Assembly (NCBI RefSeq): GCF_030929555.1
Contig: NZ_JAVFVT010000002.1
Span: 1 to 64,000 of the forward strand
Length of the DNA: 64,000 bases
From: Paenibacillus sp. LHD-117
Lineage (GTDB): Bacteria > Bacillota > Bacilli > Paenibacillales > Paenibacillaceae
Reading direction: 5' to 3'
Positions 40,385 through 49,722 of the stretch are shown one piece after another (position 1 is the stretch's first letter; each line of letters starts with the position of its first letter). The position numbers and the translations under genes are program-made. The notes below the pieces were generated by a model, which ran no database searches, had not been told where the DNA came from, and saw only the letters and a list, made by a program, of their open reading frames with translations.

Positions 40385-41356
40385 GTGTCATTGGAATCCG
40401 TTATTATTATCGGCGCCGGACCTTGCGGGCTCGCCGCTGCCATCGAGCTGCAGCAAGCCGGCTTGAACCCGCTTATCATCGAGAAACGCAATATCGCCTA
40501 CTCCATCTCGCAATATCCGACCTATATGCATTTCTTCAGCACTCCGGATCGGCTGGAGATCGGGGATATTCCGTTCACGACGGCGAACGAGAAGCCGTCC
40601 CGTCTCGAAGCTCTTCATTATTACAGAACTGCCGCCCAGCGGCATGGCATACGCATCCGGCCCTACGAGACGATTACGTCTGTCTCCAAACGCCCGGATG
40701 GCAGCTTTACGTTAGAAGGTCAGGATCGGTTCGGCGAACCGCTTGCCTATCATTGTTCGAACGTCATCATCGCGACCGGATACTTCGACCATCCGAACCT
40801 GCTAGGCATTCCAGGGGAAACCTCGGATAAGGTCAGCCATTTCTTTCGGGAAGCGCATCCCTATATCGGCATGGAAGTCGCGATCATCGGAGGAAGCAAT
40901 TCCGCAATCGACGCGGCACTCGAGCTGGAACGGGTCGGCGCGCGCGTAACGATCGTCTACCGCGGTCCCGACTATTCCCGCAGCATTAAGCCTTGGGTTC
41001 GTCCTTCTCTCGAAAACAAAGTAGACAAAGGCTTTATCGGCATACGTTTCTCATCCAGAGTCATCGAGATCCGCCCGAGAAGCGTTCGGATCGAATCGCC
41101 GGACGGTACCGAGGAGATCAAGAACGACTTCGTGCTCGCTTTGACGGGCTTCCACCCCGACCGGGGGTTCTTGACCGCTTCCGGGGTCACGATGGAAGCG
41201 GAAGGTTATCCGACCTTCAACGAAGAGACGATGGAAACGAACGTACCCGGGATTTATTTGGCCGGCGTCGTTGCCTCGCGCCACGAAGCGAACGAAATTT
41301 TCATCGAGTCGGGCCGTTTCCATGGACGCAAGATCGTTGCGCATATGACAAGTTAG
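40385..41356 (+). CDS. ypdA: YpdA-family bacillithiol disulfide reductase
   Basis: A 323-residue FAD/NADPH flavoprotein. FAD motif IIIGAGPCGLAAAIELQQAG at residues 6-25 with the family's Cys, then YPTYMHFFSTPDRLEIGDIPF, a NADPH motif VAIIGGSNSAIDAALELERVG, and the closing TNVPGIYLAGVVASRHEANEIFIESGRFHG. YpdA reduces oxidised bacillithiol (BSSB), keeping the low-molecular-weight thiol pool reduced in Bacillota. GTG start at 40385 with AGGAGG 9 bases upstream. It stands alone between convergent and divergent neighbours. Confidence 0.92.
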   Translation: MSLESVIIIGAGPCGLAAAIELQQAGLNPLIIEKRNIAYSISQYPTYMHFFSTPDRLEIGDIPFTTANEKPSRLEALHYYRTAAQRHGIRIRPYETITSVSKRPDGSFTLEGQDRFGEPLAYHCSNVIIATGYFDHPNLLGIPGETSDKVSHFFREAHPYIGMEVAIIGGSNSAIDAALELERVGARVTIVYRGPDYSRSIKPWVRPSLENKVDKGFIGIRFSSRVIEIRPRSVRIESPDGTEEIKNDFVLALTGFHPDRGFLTASGVTMEAEGYPTFNEETMETNVPGIYLAGVVASRHEANEIFIESGRFHGRKIVAHMTS

Positions 41357-41373
41357 AGCTGTGCGGGCGTCCA

Positions 41374-41420
41374 ACGCAACAAAACCGGGTTCCGATTTCG
41401 GAACCCGGTCTTTGTTGCGT
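41374..41420. terminator. Long bidirectional terminator
   Basis: ACGCAACAAAACCGGGTTCCG pairs almost completely with the inverse at 41399-41420 around a 4-base loop. It separates ypdA from the convergent DUF4129 gene. Confidence 0.85.
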
Positions 41421-41427
41421 AGGGAGA

Positions 41428-41451
41428 ATGCCCTCGCCTGCGAGGGCATTT
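41428..41451 (-). terminator. Terminator of the DUF4129 operon
   Basis: ATGCCCTCG/CGAGGGCAT stem with a 4-base loop, directly after the DUF4129 stop codon; the U tract is short. Confidence 0.7.
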
Positions 41452-41454
41452 GTT

Positions 41455-42831
41455 CTATTTTCTGCGTCTCTCGGCCCAGCCGCGCTTCGAATCCCCCTGC
41501 TTATCCACCCAGCTTCGATGCTGATCCAACCGCTCCGAAACCGGATCCGCTCCCCCGTACCTTGCAGCTTCGTAGTCGCGCACGAAATCCGTGACATTGC
41601 TAGGATGGCCGTCCTTCCCATTCCAGTCTGCAAGCGTGTCGGCTGTTTCTCTTGGCGTAAGGTGCAGCTGCGGGACAAAACCTTTGCGGATCTCCGCTTT
41701 CAACCATTGCCGATACAGCCAGCGCATCCTTTCCTTGCCCGAGGAGAGTTCTTCCCACGCCGGTTCGCGTTCTCCCCCGCTCCTCTTGCGGAGCTTAAGC
41801 TTGTCCCGGTATTTCTCGCGCCATTTGTTTAACGTCATTAAACTTTCGGTCTCGTCCGTGTAAGCGCCGTCTTCCTTAGCCATCACGAGCTGCCTTCGAA
41901 GCAGCTTGTCCATCCACTTCCGCATCAAGGCGGCGAATTTTTTCCCCAGCCAATAGAGTACGAAGACGGCGGCGATAACGATTGCGATCGTCACGACGAT
42001 TCGCATGACTTGCTCCAGCCATACAAGAAACGGCGAAGGCTCGGCAGCTTCCATCGGAGGCAGCATGTTTGGCGGCTGCTCCGCCGGAGGCTCTGGCGGC
42101 GCTTCCGTGCTTTCGCCTCTGTCGAACAAGCTCAACAATCTGCTAAGCCCTTCTCTTAGGTTATTTTCGACCCATTGTTGGATGTGACGAAACGCCGAGA
42201 AAAAGAGGATCAACAAAGTAAGCCCAGCGAGCAGCAAACGATTGCGTTTTTTGGCTGTTAACAGGGTTTGGGATTTGGATTGATCAACTGATTCGCCCGT
42301 CAGATGGCGGTCGTTTACGATATTCAAGCCGAGAATAAGCGCAGCCATTCCGCAGGCGATGACCCAAAACCTGATTGCCGCGAGCTCATGCAAAAGTAAA
42401 TACGATAAAGGCACGATAACGACATAAATCATGATTCCGACAGCCATGTATGCGGAGTTGAACGAATGCTGCCAACCGTTGCGGATCATCGCGGCTCCGC
42501 GTTCCGCGACAAGTAGTCCGCAGATAAGCGAAACGATTCCATAAAAGCTGTGCGATAAGCCCTCCCCAATAATGCCAACCGCCGCGGTATGAACGCTAGC
42601 GATGCCAAGCGAAACCAACCACCGCACGATAATCCGCGTCCTTGGCCATCGGTCCGCCGTCAAGGCGCCTGCCATATAGGGAATAAGCAACGACATCAAC
42701 CATGGAACGGCAAGACCGCTCGGGAACAAATAAACGCCAAGCGTCAGAAACAAGGGCATATAAAATAATAGCTCCGTCATCCCTCGGCCAATATGGTTGA
42801 CCCAAACGTATGAAGCCGCGTTTTCGTTCAT
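41455..42831 (-). CDS. DUF4129-domain membrane protein
   Basis: A 458-residue protein with about seven N-terminal membrane segments (residues 15-190), a Pro/Glu-rich loop (ESTEAPPEPPAEQPPNML), another membrane segment (VVTIAIVIAAVFVLYWLG) and a cytosolic C-terminal DUF4129 region (RMRWLYRQWLKAEIRKGFVPQLHLTPRETADTLADW). In Bacillus the matching third gene (YebA) also contains a transglutaminase core, which is missing here. It is the last gene of the MoxR-DUF58 set; its ATG overlaps the DUF58 stop by 4 bases. Probably part of a complex with the two upstream proteins. Confidence 0.78.
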   Translation of the reverse strand: MNENAASYVWVNHIGRGMTELLFYMPLFLTLGVYLFPSGLAVPWLMSLLIPYMAGALTADRWPRTRIIVRWLVSLGIASVHTAAVGIIGEGLSHSFYGIVSLICGLLVAERGAAMIRNGWQHSFNSAYMAVGIMIYVVIVPLSYLLLHELAAIRFWVIACGMAALILGLNIVNDRHLTGESVDQSKSQTLLTAKKRNRLLLAGLTLLILFFSAFRHIQQWVENNLREGLSRLLSLFDRGESTEAPPEPPAEQPPNMLPPMEAAEPSPFLVWLEQVMRIVVTIAIVIAAVFVLYWLGKKFAALMRKWMDKLLRRQLVMAKEDGAYTDETESLMTLNKWREKYRDKLKLRKRSGGEREPAWEELSSGKERMRWLYRQWLKAEIRKGFVPQLHLTPRETADTLADWNGKDGHPSNVTDFVRDYEAARYGGADPVSERLDQHRSWVDKQGDSKRGWAERRRK

Positions 42832-43946
42832 GCGCCGAGCCCCCTGTCCGAAGAAGCCGCTGTCAATTCCTTCGCCGAAGGAAGCTGCCATACGGTAACG
42901 GCATTCCCATGCCTGCGCAACAGCTCGGCCTCGCGCTCCAGCTCGTCGTTCCAGTAGGCGGAGATGATCAAAGCGTCAATCCCGTTGTAGCCGATCGCCG
43001 ACTCGCGGCCTAGCAACGAGACAAACGGTTCGCTTCTCTCGAGCTTCAGCTTGGCCATCAACTCGTTCAACCTATACAGCTGTTCGTGACCGCTTCGCGG
43101 CTGCTCGCGTACGGAATCGAGCTCGCCTTCCACCGCCATGTTCGCCGTGAACCCCACTTCCATGCCTTCGCCGATCACCGCAAGCGCCGCTCCGGCCGCC
43201 CATTCGATGCCAAGCTCGATGACCGCTTCGTTCGTTACCGAACGCCACATGCCCTCGCCGTCTTCAACGTTCAAATAAATCATAAGCGAACGATTGGCGG
43301 TGTAATCATATTGATGAACCTGCAGAGCCCCGGTTCTGGCCGTTGCCTTCCAGTTCACCTGCCGATAGGAATCGCCGGGCTGGTAAGCGCGCGCGCCCGC
43401 CACGACGAACGGATCCGGCACGATGAACCGCCGCACCTGCGTCTCCCCTTGCCAGCTATGATGAGGCAGCTCGTGCACGGGCACGTCGGCAGGCTTCGGA
43501 TAGACGAGCAGTTCCCCCTGCAGGGGCACTTGAAGCGAGACGCCCATGCCGCCGAGCAGATCGCCGGCCGTCATCGTAATCGAGTTCAGCCGATACCAGC
43601 CTCTCCGCGTAGGCGTCAACCGGTGCGTGCGCGTCAGCTTCGTATACGGTGCCATGCTGAATAAGCTGCGATGGTTCTGGTAATGTTGACCGCTGCTAAC
43701 CGCGAAGTTATCGCTGCCGCGGAATTTAAGATACGCGGAAAGCTGCGACTCGGCGCGCAGCCAAGGCACGGGCAGCCACTTCTCGTTCGACAGCTGTTCG
43801 ATCAGCTCGATCTCTTCTCCGCAAACACAGGCGTTTTTCTGGAATTTTCTCGAATACCGCAAGCCTTTGAGCGCATGGCGCCGGAATAAAATGCTTTGCA
43901 AATAGACGACAACTCCCGCCGTCAATAGGAACCAGAAGAAGATCAT
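42828..43946 (-). CDS. DUF58-domain protein
   Basis: A 372-residue protein with an N-terminal membrane anchor (FFWFLLTAGVVVYLQSILF), a beta-rich middle (RTHRLTPTRRGWYRLNSITMTAGDLLGG) and the DUF58 signature AYQPGDSYRQVNWKATARTGALQVHQYDYTANRSLMIYLNVEDGEGMW, followed by a vWA-like part. DUF58 proteins occur with MoxR AAA+ ATPases, which are thought to remodel them. It starts 5 bases after the MoxR stop and overlaps the DUF4129 gene, so the three are surely translated together. Confidence 0.9.
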   Translation of the reverse strand: MIFFWFLLTAGVVVYLQSILFRRHALKGLRYSRKFQKNACVCGEEIELIEQLSNEKWLPVPWLRAESQLSAYLKFRGSDNFAVSSGQHYQNHRSLFSMAPYTKLTRTHRLTPTRRGWYRLNSITMTAGDLLGGMGVSLQVPLQGELLVYPKPADVPVHELPHHSWQGETQVRRFIVPDPFVVAGARAYQPGDSYRQVNWKATARTGALQVHQYDYTANRSLMIYLNVEDGEGMWRSVTNEAVIELGIEWAAGAALAVIGEGMEVGFTANMAVEGELDSVREQPRSGHEQLYRLNELMAKLKLERSEPFVSLLGRESAIGYNGIDALIISAYWNDELEREAELLRRHGNAVTVWQLPSAKELTAASSDRGLGA

Positions 43947-43950
43947 GCCG

Positions 43951-44919
43951 CTAACCCGTGCGGACGGTTATTCCGGCTTCCGCCGGCACTTCCGCCTGCC
44001 GCAAAATCTCGTCGACAATTCGTTCCGCCTCTCCTTGCCGGCCTCTAGCCATCCCGCGAAGCGAAAGGCGATGGCTCATCACCGGCTTCGCCATCGCTTT
44101 CACATCGTCAGGCGTGACGTACTCTCTGCCCTTTAAGATCGCATGCACCTGCGCCGCACGCAGCAGCGCTTGGCTGCCGCGCGGGCTTACGCCGATGGCG
44201 ACGTCTTCCCGTACGCGGGTGCGCTCCACGAGCTGGAGCAAATATAGCAGAACATCATCGTGAATGCCGACGGATGAAAAAGCCCGTTGGGCGGCTTCGA
44301 TCTCGGCCGGGCCGGCGACCGGCTGCAGCTCGGCAAGCGGATCGGCCGATTTGAACCGCTTCAGCAGCGAAAGACCTTCTTCGTTCGTCGGATATCCCAT
44401 CTTGATTTTGAATAGGAAACGGTCTAGTTGGGCTTCCGGCAGAGGGAACGTGCCTTGATGCTCCACCGGATTCTGAGTCGCGATGACCATGAACGGGCGA
44501 TCCAGCCGCTTCGTCTCTCCGTCGATGCTTACCTGGCGCTCTTCCATGCATTCCAGCAGGCTGGACTGCGTCCGGGGCGTTGCCCGGTTAATCTCGTCCG
44601 CGAGCAGCAAATTCGTGAATAACGGGCCTGGGCGGAATACGAAATCGTGTTGCTTCTGATCGTAGAAGTGTATGCCGCTGAGATCCGACGGCAGCAAGTC
44701 CGGGGTGAATTGAACGCGTTTGAAATCCAGCGACAACGATTTGGAGAACGACTTTGCCAGCATCGTCTTGCCGGTACCCGGCACATCCTCGAGCAGCACA
44801 TGTCCCGAGACGATGAGGCCGATCAACAATTGATCGATAACGTCTTCCTTGCCCACGATTACTTTCGCGATGTTCGTTTTGACCTCTTGCGCTAACGTTC
44901 TGATCGGTTGGTATGACAT
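43951..44919 (-). CDS. MoxR-family AAA+ ATPase
   Basis: A 322-residue AAA+ ATPase. Walker A is VPGTGKTML (residues 46-54), Walker B LLLADEINRATPRTQSSLLECMEERQVSIDG, sensor 1 FMVIATQNPVEHQGTFPLPEAQLDRFLF with the arginine finger, and the C-terminal helical lid (GVSPRGSQALLRAAQVHAILKGREYVTPDDVKAMA) contains sensor 2. MoxR proteins act as chaperones for vWA/DUF58 clients, here the next gene. It is part of a tight six-gene run that starts at the MOSC gene. Confidence 0.94.
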   Translation of the reverse strand: MSYQPIRTLAQEVKTNIAKVIVGKEDVIDQLLIGLIVSGHVLLEDVPGTGKTMLAKSFSKSLSLDFKRVQFTPDLLPSDLSGIHFYDQKQHDFVFRPGPLFTNLLLADEINRATPRTQSSLLECMEERQVSIDGETKRLDRPFMVIATQNPVEHQGTFPLPEAQLDRFLFKIKMGYPTNEEGLSLLKRFKSADPLAELQPVAGPAEIEAAQRAFSSVGIHDDVLLYLLQLVERTRVREDVAIGVSPRGSQALLRAAQVHAILKGREYVTPDDVKAMAKPVMSHRLSLRGMARGRQGEAERIVDEILRQAEVPAEAGITVRTG

Positions 44920-44940
44920 CGAAGCAGCAGTCCCTTCGTC

Positions 44941-45864
44941 TTATTGGCTTTTCCCAGCCCGTTCCCTTTGCAGCTTGCGCAGCTCGCTCCAGCGGATCAA
45001 CCGGATGCCTTCGTCCTCCAAGCACTTCTTAATCTCTTCATCCTGGAACAACCGATGCTCCATGTCGCGTTTCTCCGGCTCCAAATGGAAGACGTTCAAC
45101 TCGTCGCTTGCAAGGGACGGATGAATAATGAGCTCCGTTACGCCCGGCTGCAAACCTGTCAGTACCTCTTTCATCGCGGATTTGAAGGAGTCGTACGTCT
45201 CGCCCTCCTGCAGCCGGAACGGAAGTCCGATCAAATAATCCAGGATGACGACGCCTTTCGAATCGGCGAGGGAGGCAACTTGCCTAGCTTGCTCTTCCAT
45301 TTCCGGCGGCGCGACTTGCCCGGGCTCCGTCGTAATGTACCTTGGCAGCCGGAACGGCAATCCGTACTCCGCGCAGACGTCCAACACCTCCGCCATAAAA
45401 TGTTTCCCAGTTTGGAGTCCATAGAGGCTCCCCATATGATTATCCGCGTGAGACGGCGCCATGCCTAACGCAAGCGCACGTTCGATTTGGCTGATCAGCT
45501 CGATCCTAACCTGTTCCGAGTCCGCCTGCAGTTCGAATGTCTTCGTATCGGCAGGGAAATAACCTTCGTTCGTGACGAGCGAAGAGACGTCCGCATGTCT
45601 CGTGACGGGCCCCCATTTGTACGGCTCCCACTCGCTCGTGAACGTGAAGTGGATGCCAACATCCAGATTCGGCCGTTCGGCGCTCCATAATGCCGCTTCG
45701 CGCGCCCAGGCGCATGGCATCATAAGCGTCGCCGAAGAAATAACGCCTTTCTCCAGCAGCTCCTGAGCCGAGAGATTCACTGCATGACATAAGCCGTAAT
45801 CGTCCGCATTCACGAGCAGCAACCGATCGCTTTCGTTATACCCTAACGCTTTCGCAAGACTCAT
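44941..45864 (-). CDS. ChbG/HpnK-family (YdjC) carbohydrate deacetylase
   Basis: A 307-residue YdjC-fold deacetylase. Metal-binding and catalytic motifs are present: LLVNADDYGLCHAVN (Asp pair near residues 20-22), VISSATLMMPCAWAREAAL, VGIHFTFTSEW and PSHADNHMGSL with two histidines. Members remove N-acetyl groups from chitooligosaccharides, hopanoid precursors or other acetamido sugars. It has ATG with TAGGAGG upstream and lies 12 bases after the APH-like gene and 21 before moxR. Substrate unknown. Confidence 0.9.
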   Translation of the reverse strand: MSLAKALGYNESDRLLLVNADDYGLCHAVNLSAQELLEKGVISSATLMMPCAWAREAALWSAERPNLDVGIHFTFTSEWEPYKWGPVTRHADVSSLVTNEGYFPADTKTFELQADSEQVRIELISQIERALALGMAPSHADNHMGSLYGLQTGKHFMAEVLDVCAEYGLPFRLPRYITTEPGQVAPPEMEEQARQVASLADSKGVVILDYLIGLPFRLQEGETYDSFKSAMKEVLTGLQPGVTELIIHPSLASDELNVFHLEPEKRDMEHRLFQDEEIKKCLEDEGIRLIRWSELRKLQRERAGKSQ

Positions 45865-45876
45865 CTGATCTTCCTC

Positions 45877-46860
45877 CTAATACACAGGTTTGTGTTTGGC
45901 GATCCATTCGCAGCCATAGGCGCTGCTATCCACGATGCCCGAGAGCACCTCCGGACCGTCGAGCCCTTCACGGAAACGCAGCGCGAAGTGCAGTGCCACG
46001 TCCAGCAGCCTCAGCTTCATCAGCGTCGGCAGCAGCTTCCTCTCCTCTGCCGTTAACTCCACGATTGACAGGAACGCATCCGCGACGAGTGCGAGTTTCT
46101 CGGAGCTGCCGGCGGCGATTTCCCGTTTCAACAGATCAACCATTAAGACCGCTAATTCCATGGCCCGCGAATCGACCGTGACGAACTCGAAGTCGAGAAT
46201 CCCTGCAATGCGGTCGCCGGTGCTTAACGCGTTGCCGAAGCAGATATCGCCATGGATCCATTGGCGAGGCAAACCTGCCACGTCTTCGCAAGCTCTGAGC
46301 ACCGTCTCTCGCTCGTTCTGCAAATAACCAAACTGCTGAGCCTGCTCCCTTAAATATTCCGACATATTCGCTAGACCAAGAAAAGACGGCTTGTCCATGG
46401 CGGCGTAAGTCTGTCCTAACTCGTAATAAGCACTGTATTGCGGCATGCGATCAAGCTTAACGCCGCTAAGAACTTTGCAGAGCTTCCCTGTCGCCGCTCC
46501 CAGCGATGAAACATGCGCGGAGTTCTCAGGTGTCGGCCTTACTCCCTCGATATAGCGGAACACGCAAGCGAGCTTGCCGTCCTCCAGCATGGTGACGGAG
46601 TCCCCGGCTTTGTTCGGCACCGGCTCAGGCACTTGAAAGTCGAGCTTCTCCCGCGTAAGCGCCTTCAGCATATCGTGTTCAAACCTGACGGTATCCGCGT
46701 CCCCGTGGTTATTGTAGATGCGAAGCACGTATTTCTTTTCTCCGCTGCTCACGATTCGCGTTGTATTGTTCATTCCGCTTGCCCCGGCTTCGGCAATGCA
46801 AGGCGCTTGCCACCGGTACCGGCCGAGCGCGGCTTCGATTTGTTCTTCGATGCTTGTCAA
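45877..46860 (-). CDS. APH-family phosphotransferase
   Basis: A 327-residue aminoglycoside phosphotransferase-fold kinase. Seen: an N-lobe with SGMNNTTRIVSSGEKKYVLRIYNNHG (ATP loop and Lys), the catalytic WIHGDICFGNAL (HGDxxxxN) and ILDFEFVTVDSRAMELAV with the metal-binding Asp. It is nearer to homoserine-kinase-like or spore-coat-associated kinases than to true resistance enzymes, so antibiotic phosphorylation should not be assumed. It lies between the MOSC and ChbG genes in one transcription unit. Confidence 0.87.
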   Translation of the reverse strand: MTSIEEQIEAALGRYRWQAPCIAEAGASGMNNTTRIVSSGEKKYVLRIYNNHGDADTVRFEHDMLKALTREKLDFQVPEPVPNKAGDSVTMLEDGKLACVFRYIEGVRPTPENSAHVSSLGAATGKLCKVLSGVKLDRMPQYSAYYELGQTYAAMDKPSFLGLANMSEYLREQAQQFGYLQNERETVLRACEDVAGLPRQWIHGDICFGNALSTGDRIAGILDFEFVTVDSRAMELAVLMVDLLKREIAAGSSEKLALVADAFLSIVELTAEERKLLPTLMKLRLLDVALHFALRFREGLDGPEVLSGIVDSSAYGCEWIAKHKPVY

Positions 46861-46887
46861 ATTGCCGCTCCTCTCGGTGTCTGTTCG

Positions 46888-47559
46888 CTACGAGTCTCCG
46901 CGCAGCTTGCTTAATCGGCCGCCGAGCTGCTCATGCCAGCTTGCGGCCAGCTCCTTCACGGCCAGCAGCTTCTCGATGGCGGCAACGTTTTCTTTCTGGT
47001 GATACATAATTCGGTTCGCTTCCATAATCGTCATTCCCGCCGGATGGCGCTGAACGATGTTCAGTCGCTCGCCGGAAGCGATTCTCCCGGGTCTCAGCAC
47101 GCGAAAATAAAAGCCGGAGTACCCCGTCTGCTGCACGAGCGAAGGCAGAATCGGCAGTTCGTTGCGCAAACCCAGCTTGAAGCAAGGCTGCCTAGGCTGG
47201 CTTACCTGCAACCGTATTTCGTTTCCTTCGATGATATCGCCGATGCATAAATCTTCTTCCGTCCACCCGCCGATGGTCATATTTTCTCCGAACGAGCCTG
47301 CAAAGAACGGACGTCCGAATTGCGATTCCCAATAGGGATACCGCTCGGCGAAATAGGCGCAGATCGCTTTGTCCGGTCCGCCATGATTGATCGTATCCCC
47401 TTGACCGTCGCCTTCGATGCCTTCCGCGCCAGCGAATCGTTCATCGCTTACCGGTTGCTTAAAGATGCCGCTGAGCACCTCCTTCGAGCCATGCGCGATC
47501 ATGGCCGGCATGCCGATCTGCAGCGAAACGATCGATGGAGCGATCGCCTTTTCTATCAT
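46888..47559 (-). CDS. MOSC-domain protein (YiiM-like)
   Basis: A 223-residue MOSC protein of the YiiM type. Motifs: EGDGQGDTINHGGPDKAICAYFAERYPYWE, GSFGENMTIGGWTEEDLCIGD and the Cys-bearing VSQPRQPCFKLGLRN, followed by a 3-alpha domain. MOSC domains transfer or sense sulfur on molybdenum cofactors; YiiM acts on N-hydroxylated bases. A molybdopterin enzyme is encoded elsewhere in this window (14670-16721), but no direct link is shown. ATG with GGAGG 9 bases upstream. First gene of the six-gene minus-strand run. Confidence 0.9.
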   Translation of the reverse strand: MIEKAIAPSIVSLQIGMPAMIAHGSKEVLSGIFKQPVSDERFAGAEGIEGDGQGDTINHGGPDKAICAYFAERYPYWESQFGRPFFAGSFGENMTIGGWTEEDLCIGDIIEGNEIRLQVSQPRQPCFKLGLRNELPILPSLVQQTGYSGFYFRVLRPGRIASGERLNIVQRHPAGMTIMEANRIMYHQKENVAAIEKLLAVKELAASWHEQLGGRLSKLRGDS

Positions 47560-47890
47560 GGGCTTTTTCCTCCCTCCCTATGTTCTATCCCTATTATTAT
47601 AAGCCCAGCAGGGAGATGATGGCAAAACAATAACCTTTGCCCGCGCGTCATATTGACTACATCATCCATGACCTCTGGCAATTCGACACATTCTCCCAGC
47701 CGGTGGTGCGCAATACTGTCGAAAAGCTCTTGTTCGTGTAAATCCTTGCGCTTCCCCGGGAAATGATTGCGCTTTTTTTCGAATCTATTTCCCGTATTCC
47801 GATCACGATTTCCCAAATGACCCGCTCATGATTTGATTTGATTGATTTGTCTGAACATTCCCAAGATTCATCTTATTTCGCATCCGCCAA
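47560..47890. other. Intergenic region without a supported gene
   Basis: 331 bases between the MOSC gene and the APC permease. A minus-strand frame of 86 codons (47556-47816) is open, but it lacks a ribosome binding site and a recognisable product. There is an 8-bp inverted repeat, CGGGAAAT (47757-47764) and ATTTCCCG (47787-47794), and short GATTT direct repeats near 47830. The MOSC operon promoter should lie here, but no strong -35/-10 pair was found. Confidence 0.5.
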
Positions 47891-49576
47891 TTACTGCTGT
47901 CTGATTTTGTTTTCGGCGGTTGCAGCCGTTTCACTTCGGTCCTGCCTCTCTCGCCGCTTCTTGCCGGTTGCACGGCGACTTCCGTATCGGAAATCCGTTG
48001 CCGTCAGAGCGAGCGTGACTGCCGCTGCCGTGATGCCTCCGAATGGATGGACGATACCCGCGGTCAGACCGGCGCTCAGGATGAGCCAAGCGAGCGCGGC
48101 GCTTCGAATCGGGAAGCTCCATTCCCCCAGCTGCCAAGGCGACTTGTTACCGCCGGGCTCTACCGGACGCGTTCCCCGCTTATGCTGCGCCCGACTGGCT
48201 GACCTGTCGGACAACCAGCTAAGGCCGACCGGAATCGCGTATGCGAGATGCAGACAGACGATCGCGGCGGCTATTAGCGGCATGAACGCTCCCTCCGTTT
48301 GAAGAGAGCCTAACCCAATGAGAAGCAGCAGCGCCGCGCAAGCAACGCTCCATATCGCGATAAGCGGAGTATGGCGACGAAACGATAGGCTGGCTAACTT
48401 GCGACTGAACGGGAGCGCTTCGTCTCTCGCCAAGCTGAAGACCGCTCTCGAACACGCCGTCATCGTCTGCTGGCCGCTTTGCCATAACGAGACGATAATT
48501 AGCGCCTTCAGCCAAACCGAACCGCCCCATCCCGCAGCGGCGTACTGCACGAATCCGCCCAACCCCGAAGCGTGGAATAGCTCGGGGGACACAAACATTA
48601 ACCCTCCCGCAGGCATGACGATAAGCGTCATGAAGAACAGTAGCACAAATAAAGCGATATATGTATATGCCGTGGATAAATAGATCGCCCATGGGACTCG
48701 TACGCGTGGCTCGATCGTTTCCTCGGCACCATGCGCTGCCCCGTCCATGCCCGTGAACAATTGGGCCAGCAGCAAGAAGCCCAAGACAAACATGAGCGGC
48801 TGGACGGGCTGTTCCAGGTTGCTATCCAGCCATTGGTACATCGTAACGGGCGAATAATCGCCGGGCCAGAACATCCAAACAAGACCTACGATCGCCGATA
48901 AGATAATGACGATCTGCAGCCATACGCCCGCTGCCTGGACTTTATTCGCGATGCTTTGGCCATAGTGGCACAGCGCAGCTTGCGTGAACGCCCCCGCTCC
49001 GGCTGCCGCGCAGAACGTCAGCACAGTGCTATCATAACCGAACCGCGAAGCAAGAAGGCTGTCGACCAAGAAGGCGAACCCTCCAATGAATAAAGCGAGC
49101 TTGGCCAAATATCCGGCGAGATGCAGCCACCCCGCGCGAATGCCCCATTTCCGCCCTCCTAGCTGGTAGGCGACATGATAAATGCCGCCAGCGGTCGGTA
49201 CGCCGGAGACAAGCTCGGCCAGCGATGCGCTGACGCATATGGATAGAAGCGCAACGATCGGAAGCCCGATTCCGATCACCGACGGTCCTCCCGCCTCTAG
49301 CGCCGGTCCGAACAAAAGCGCCCCCCCTCCGATGATCGCCATTGTATTCATGGACATGCCGACGACCGACAAGCCGCCGGATGTTCTTCGGAGCAGCTGC
49401 GAAAGACCGAAGCGGTGCAAATCGTTTTTATCTTGGATCAACTGCGTCTCCAAGCCGTATTGAATCATGCTTTGATAACGAGAACGTTGTAAGCCTTGCT
49501 GCGCCTTCCGGCCGACAAGCAGGCTGAACGCGCACACGGCCGCGGCCAGCAGCAAGCCGGCAATAGCAACGATCAT
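47891..49576 (-). CDS. APC-family permease
   Basis: A 561-residue amino acid/polyamine/organocation permease with an extra N-terminal membrane segment before the core. The core has about 12 segments; the family signature is in LLRRTSGGLSVVGMSMNTMAIIGGGALLFGP, followed by LAELVSGVPTAGGIYHVAYQLGG and a later GMDGAAHGAEETIEPRVRVPWAIYLS. About 60 residues of basic, polar tail end the protein. It resembles the choline/GABA-permease branch (eukaryote-like BAT1/UGA4), but the substrate is not certain. ATG with GGGGGTGG upstream. Confidence 0.87.
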   Translation of the reverse strand: MIVAIAGLLLAAAVCAFSLLVGRKAQQGLQRSRYQSMIQYGLETQLIQDKNDLHRFGLSQLLRRTSGGLSVVGMSMNTMAIIGGGALLFGPALEAGGPSVIGIGLPIVALLSICVSASLAELVSGVPTAGGIYHVAYQLGGRKWGIRAGWLHLAGYLAKLALFIGGFAFLVDSLLASRFGYDSTVLTFCAAAGAGAFTQAALCHYGQSIANKVQAAGVWLQIVIILSAIVGLVWMFWPGDYSPVTMYQWLDSNLEQPVQPLMFVLGFLLLAQLFTGMDGAAHGAEETIEPRVRVPWAIYLSTAYTYIALFVLLFFMTLIVMPAGGLMFVSPELFHASGLGGFVQYAAAGWGGSVWLKALIIVSLWQSGQQTMTACSRAVFSLARDEALPFSRKLASLSFRRHTPLIAIWSVACAALLLLIGLGSLQTEGAFMPLIAAAIVCLHLAYAIPVGLSWLSDRSASRAQHKRGTRPVEPGGNKSPWQLGEWSFPIRSAALAWLILSAGLTAGIVHPFGGITAAAVTLALTATDFRYGSRRATGKKRRERQDRSETAATAENKIRQQ

Positions 49577-49673
49577 GATTCCACCCCCATACGGTAATGT
49601 ATGATCGGTTGCGTTGCGACATGCCCTGGGCCCGTTCCAACCGCCGGGATACGCCGCCTAATGCAGACAGCGA

Positions 49674-49705
49674 ACAACGCCCGGCCTGCCGGCCGGGCGT
49701 TGTTT
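49674..49705. terminator. Terminator
   Basis: AACAACGCCCGGCC and GGCCGGGCGTTGTT form a 14-bp stem with a 4-base loop and TTTCGTT after it on the plus strand. It lies upstream of the permease and downstream of nothing on the plus strand; on the minus strand it ends the DUF3298-like gene. Confidence 0.8.
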
Positions 49706-49722
49706 CGTTAATGGCATTAATT

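Noticed and set aside
45877..46860. Antibiotic resistance by the APH-fold kinase.
   Set aside because: The fold is shared by many metabolic kinases; the sequence is not close to known aminoglycoside enzymes by eye, and its operon context is unrelated to resistance.
47556..47816. An 86-codon minus-strand frame upstream of the MOSC gene.
   Set aside because: No ribosome binding site at any possible start, no recognisable product, and its end simply overlaps the MOSC start codon.
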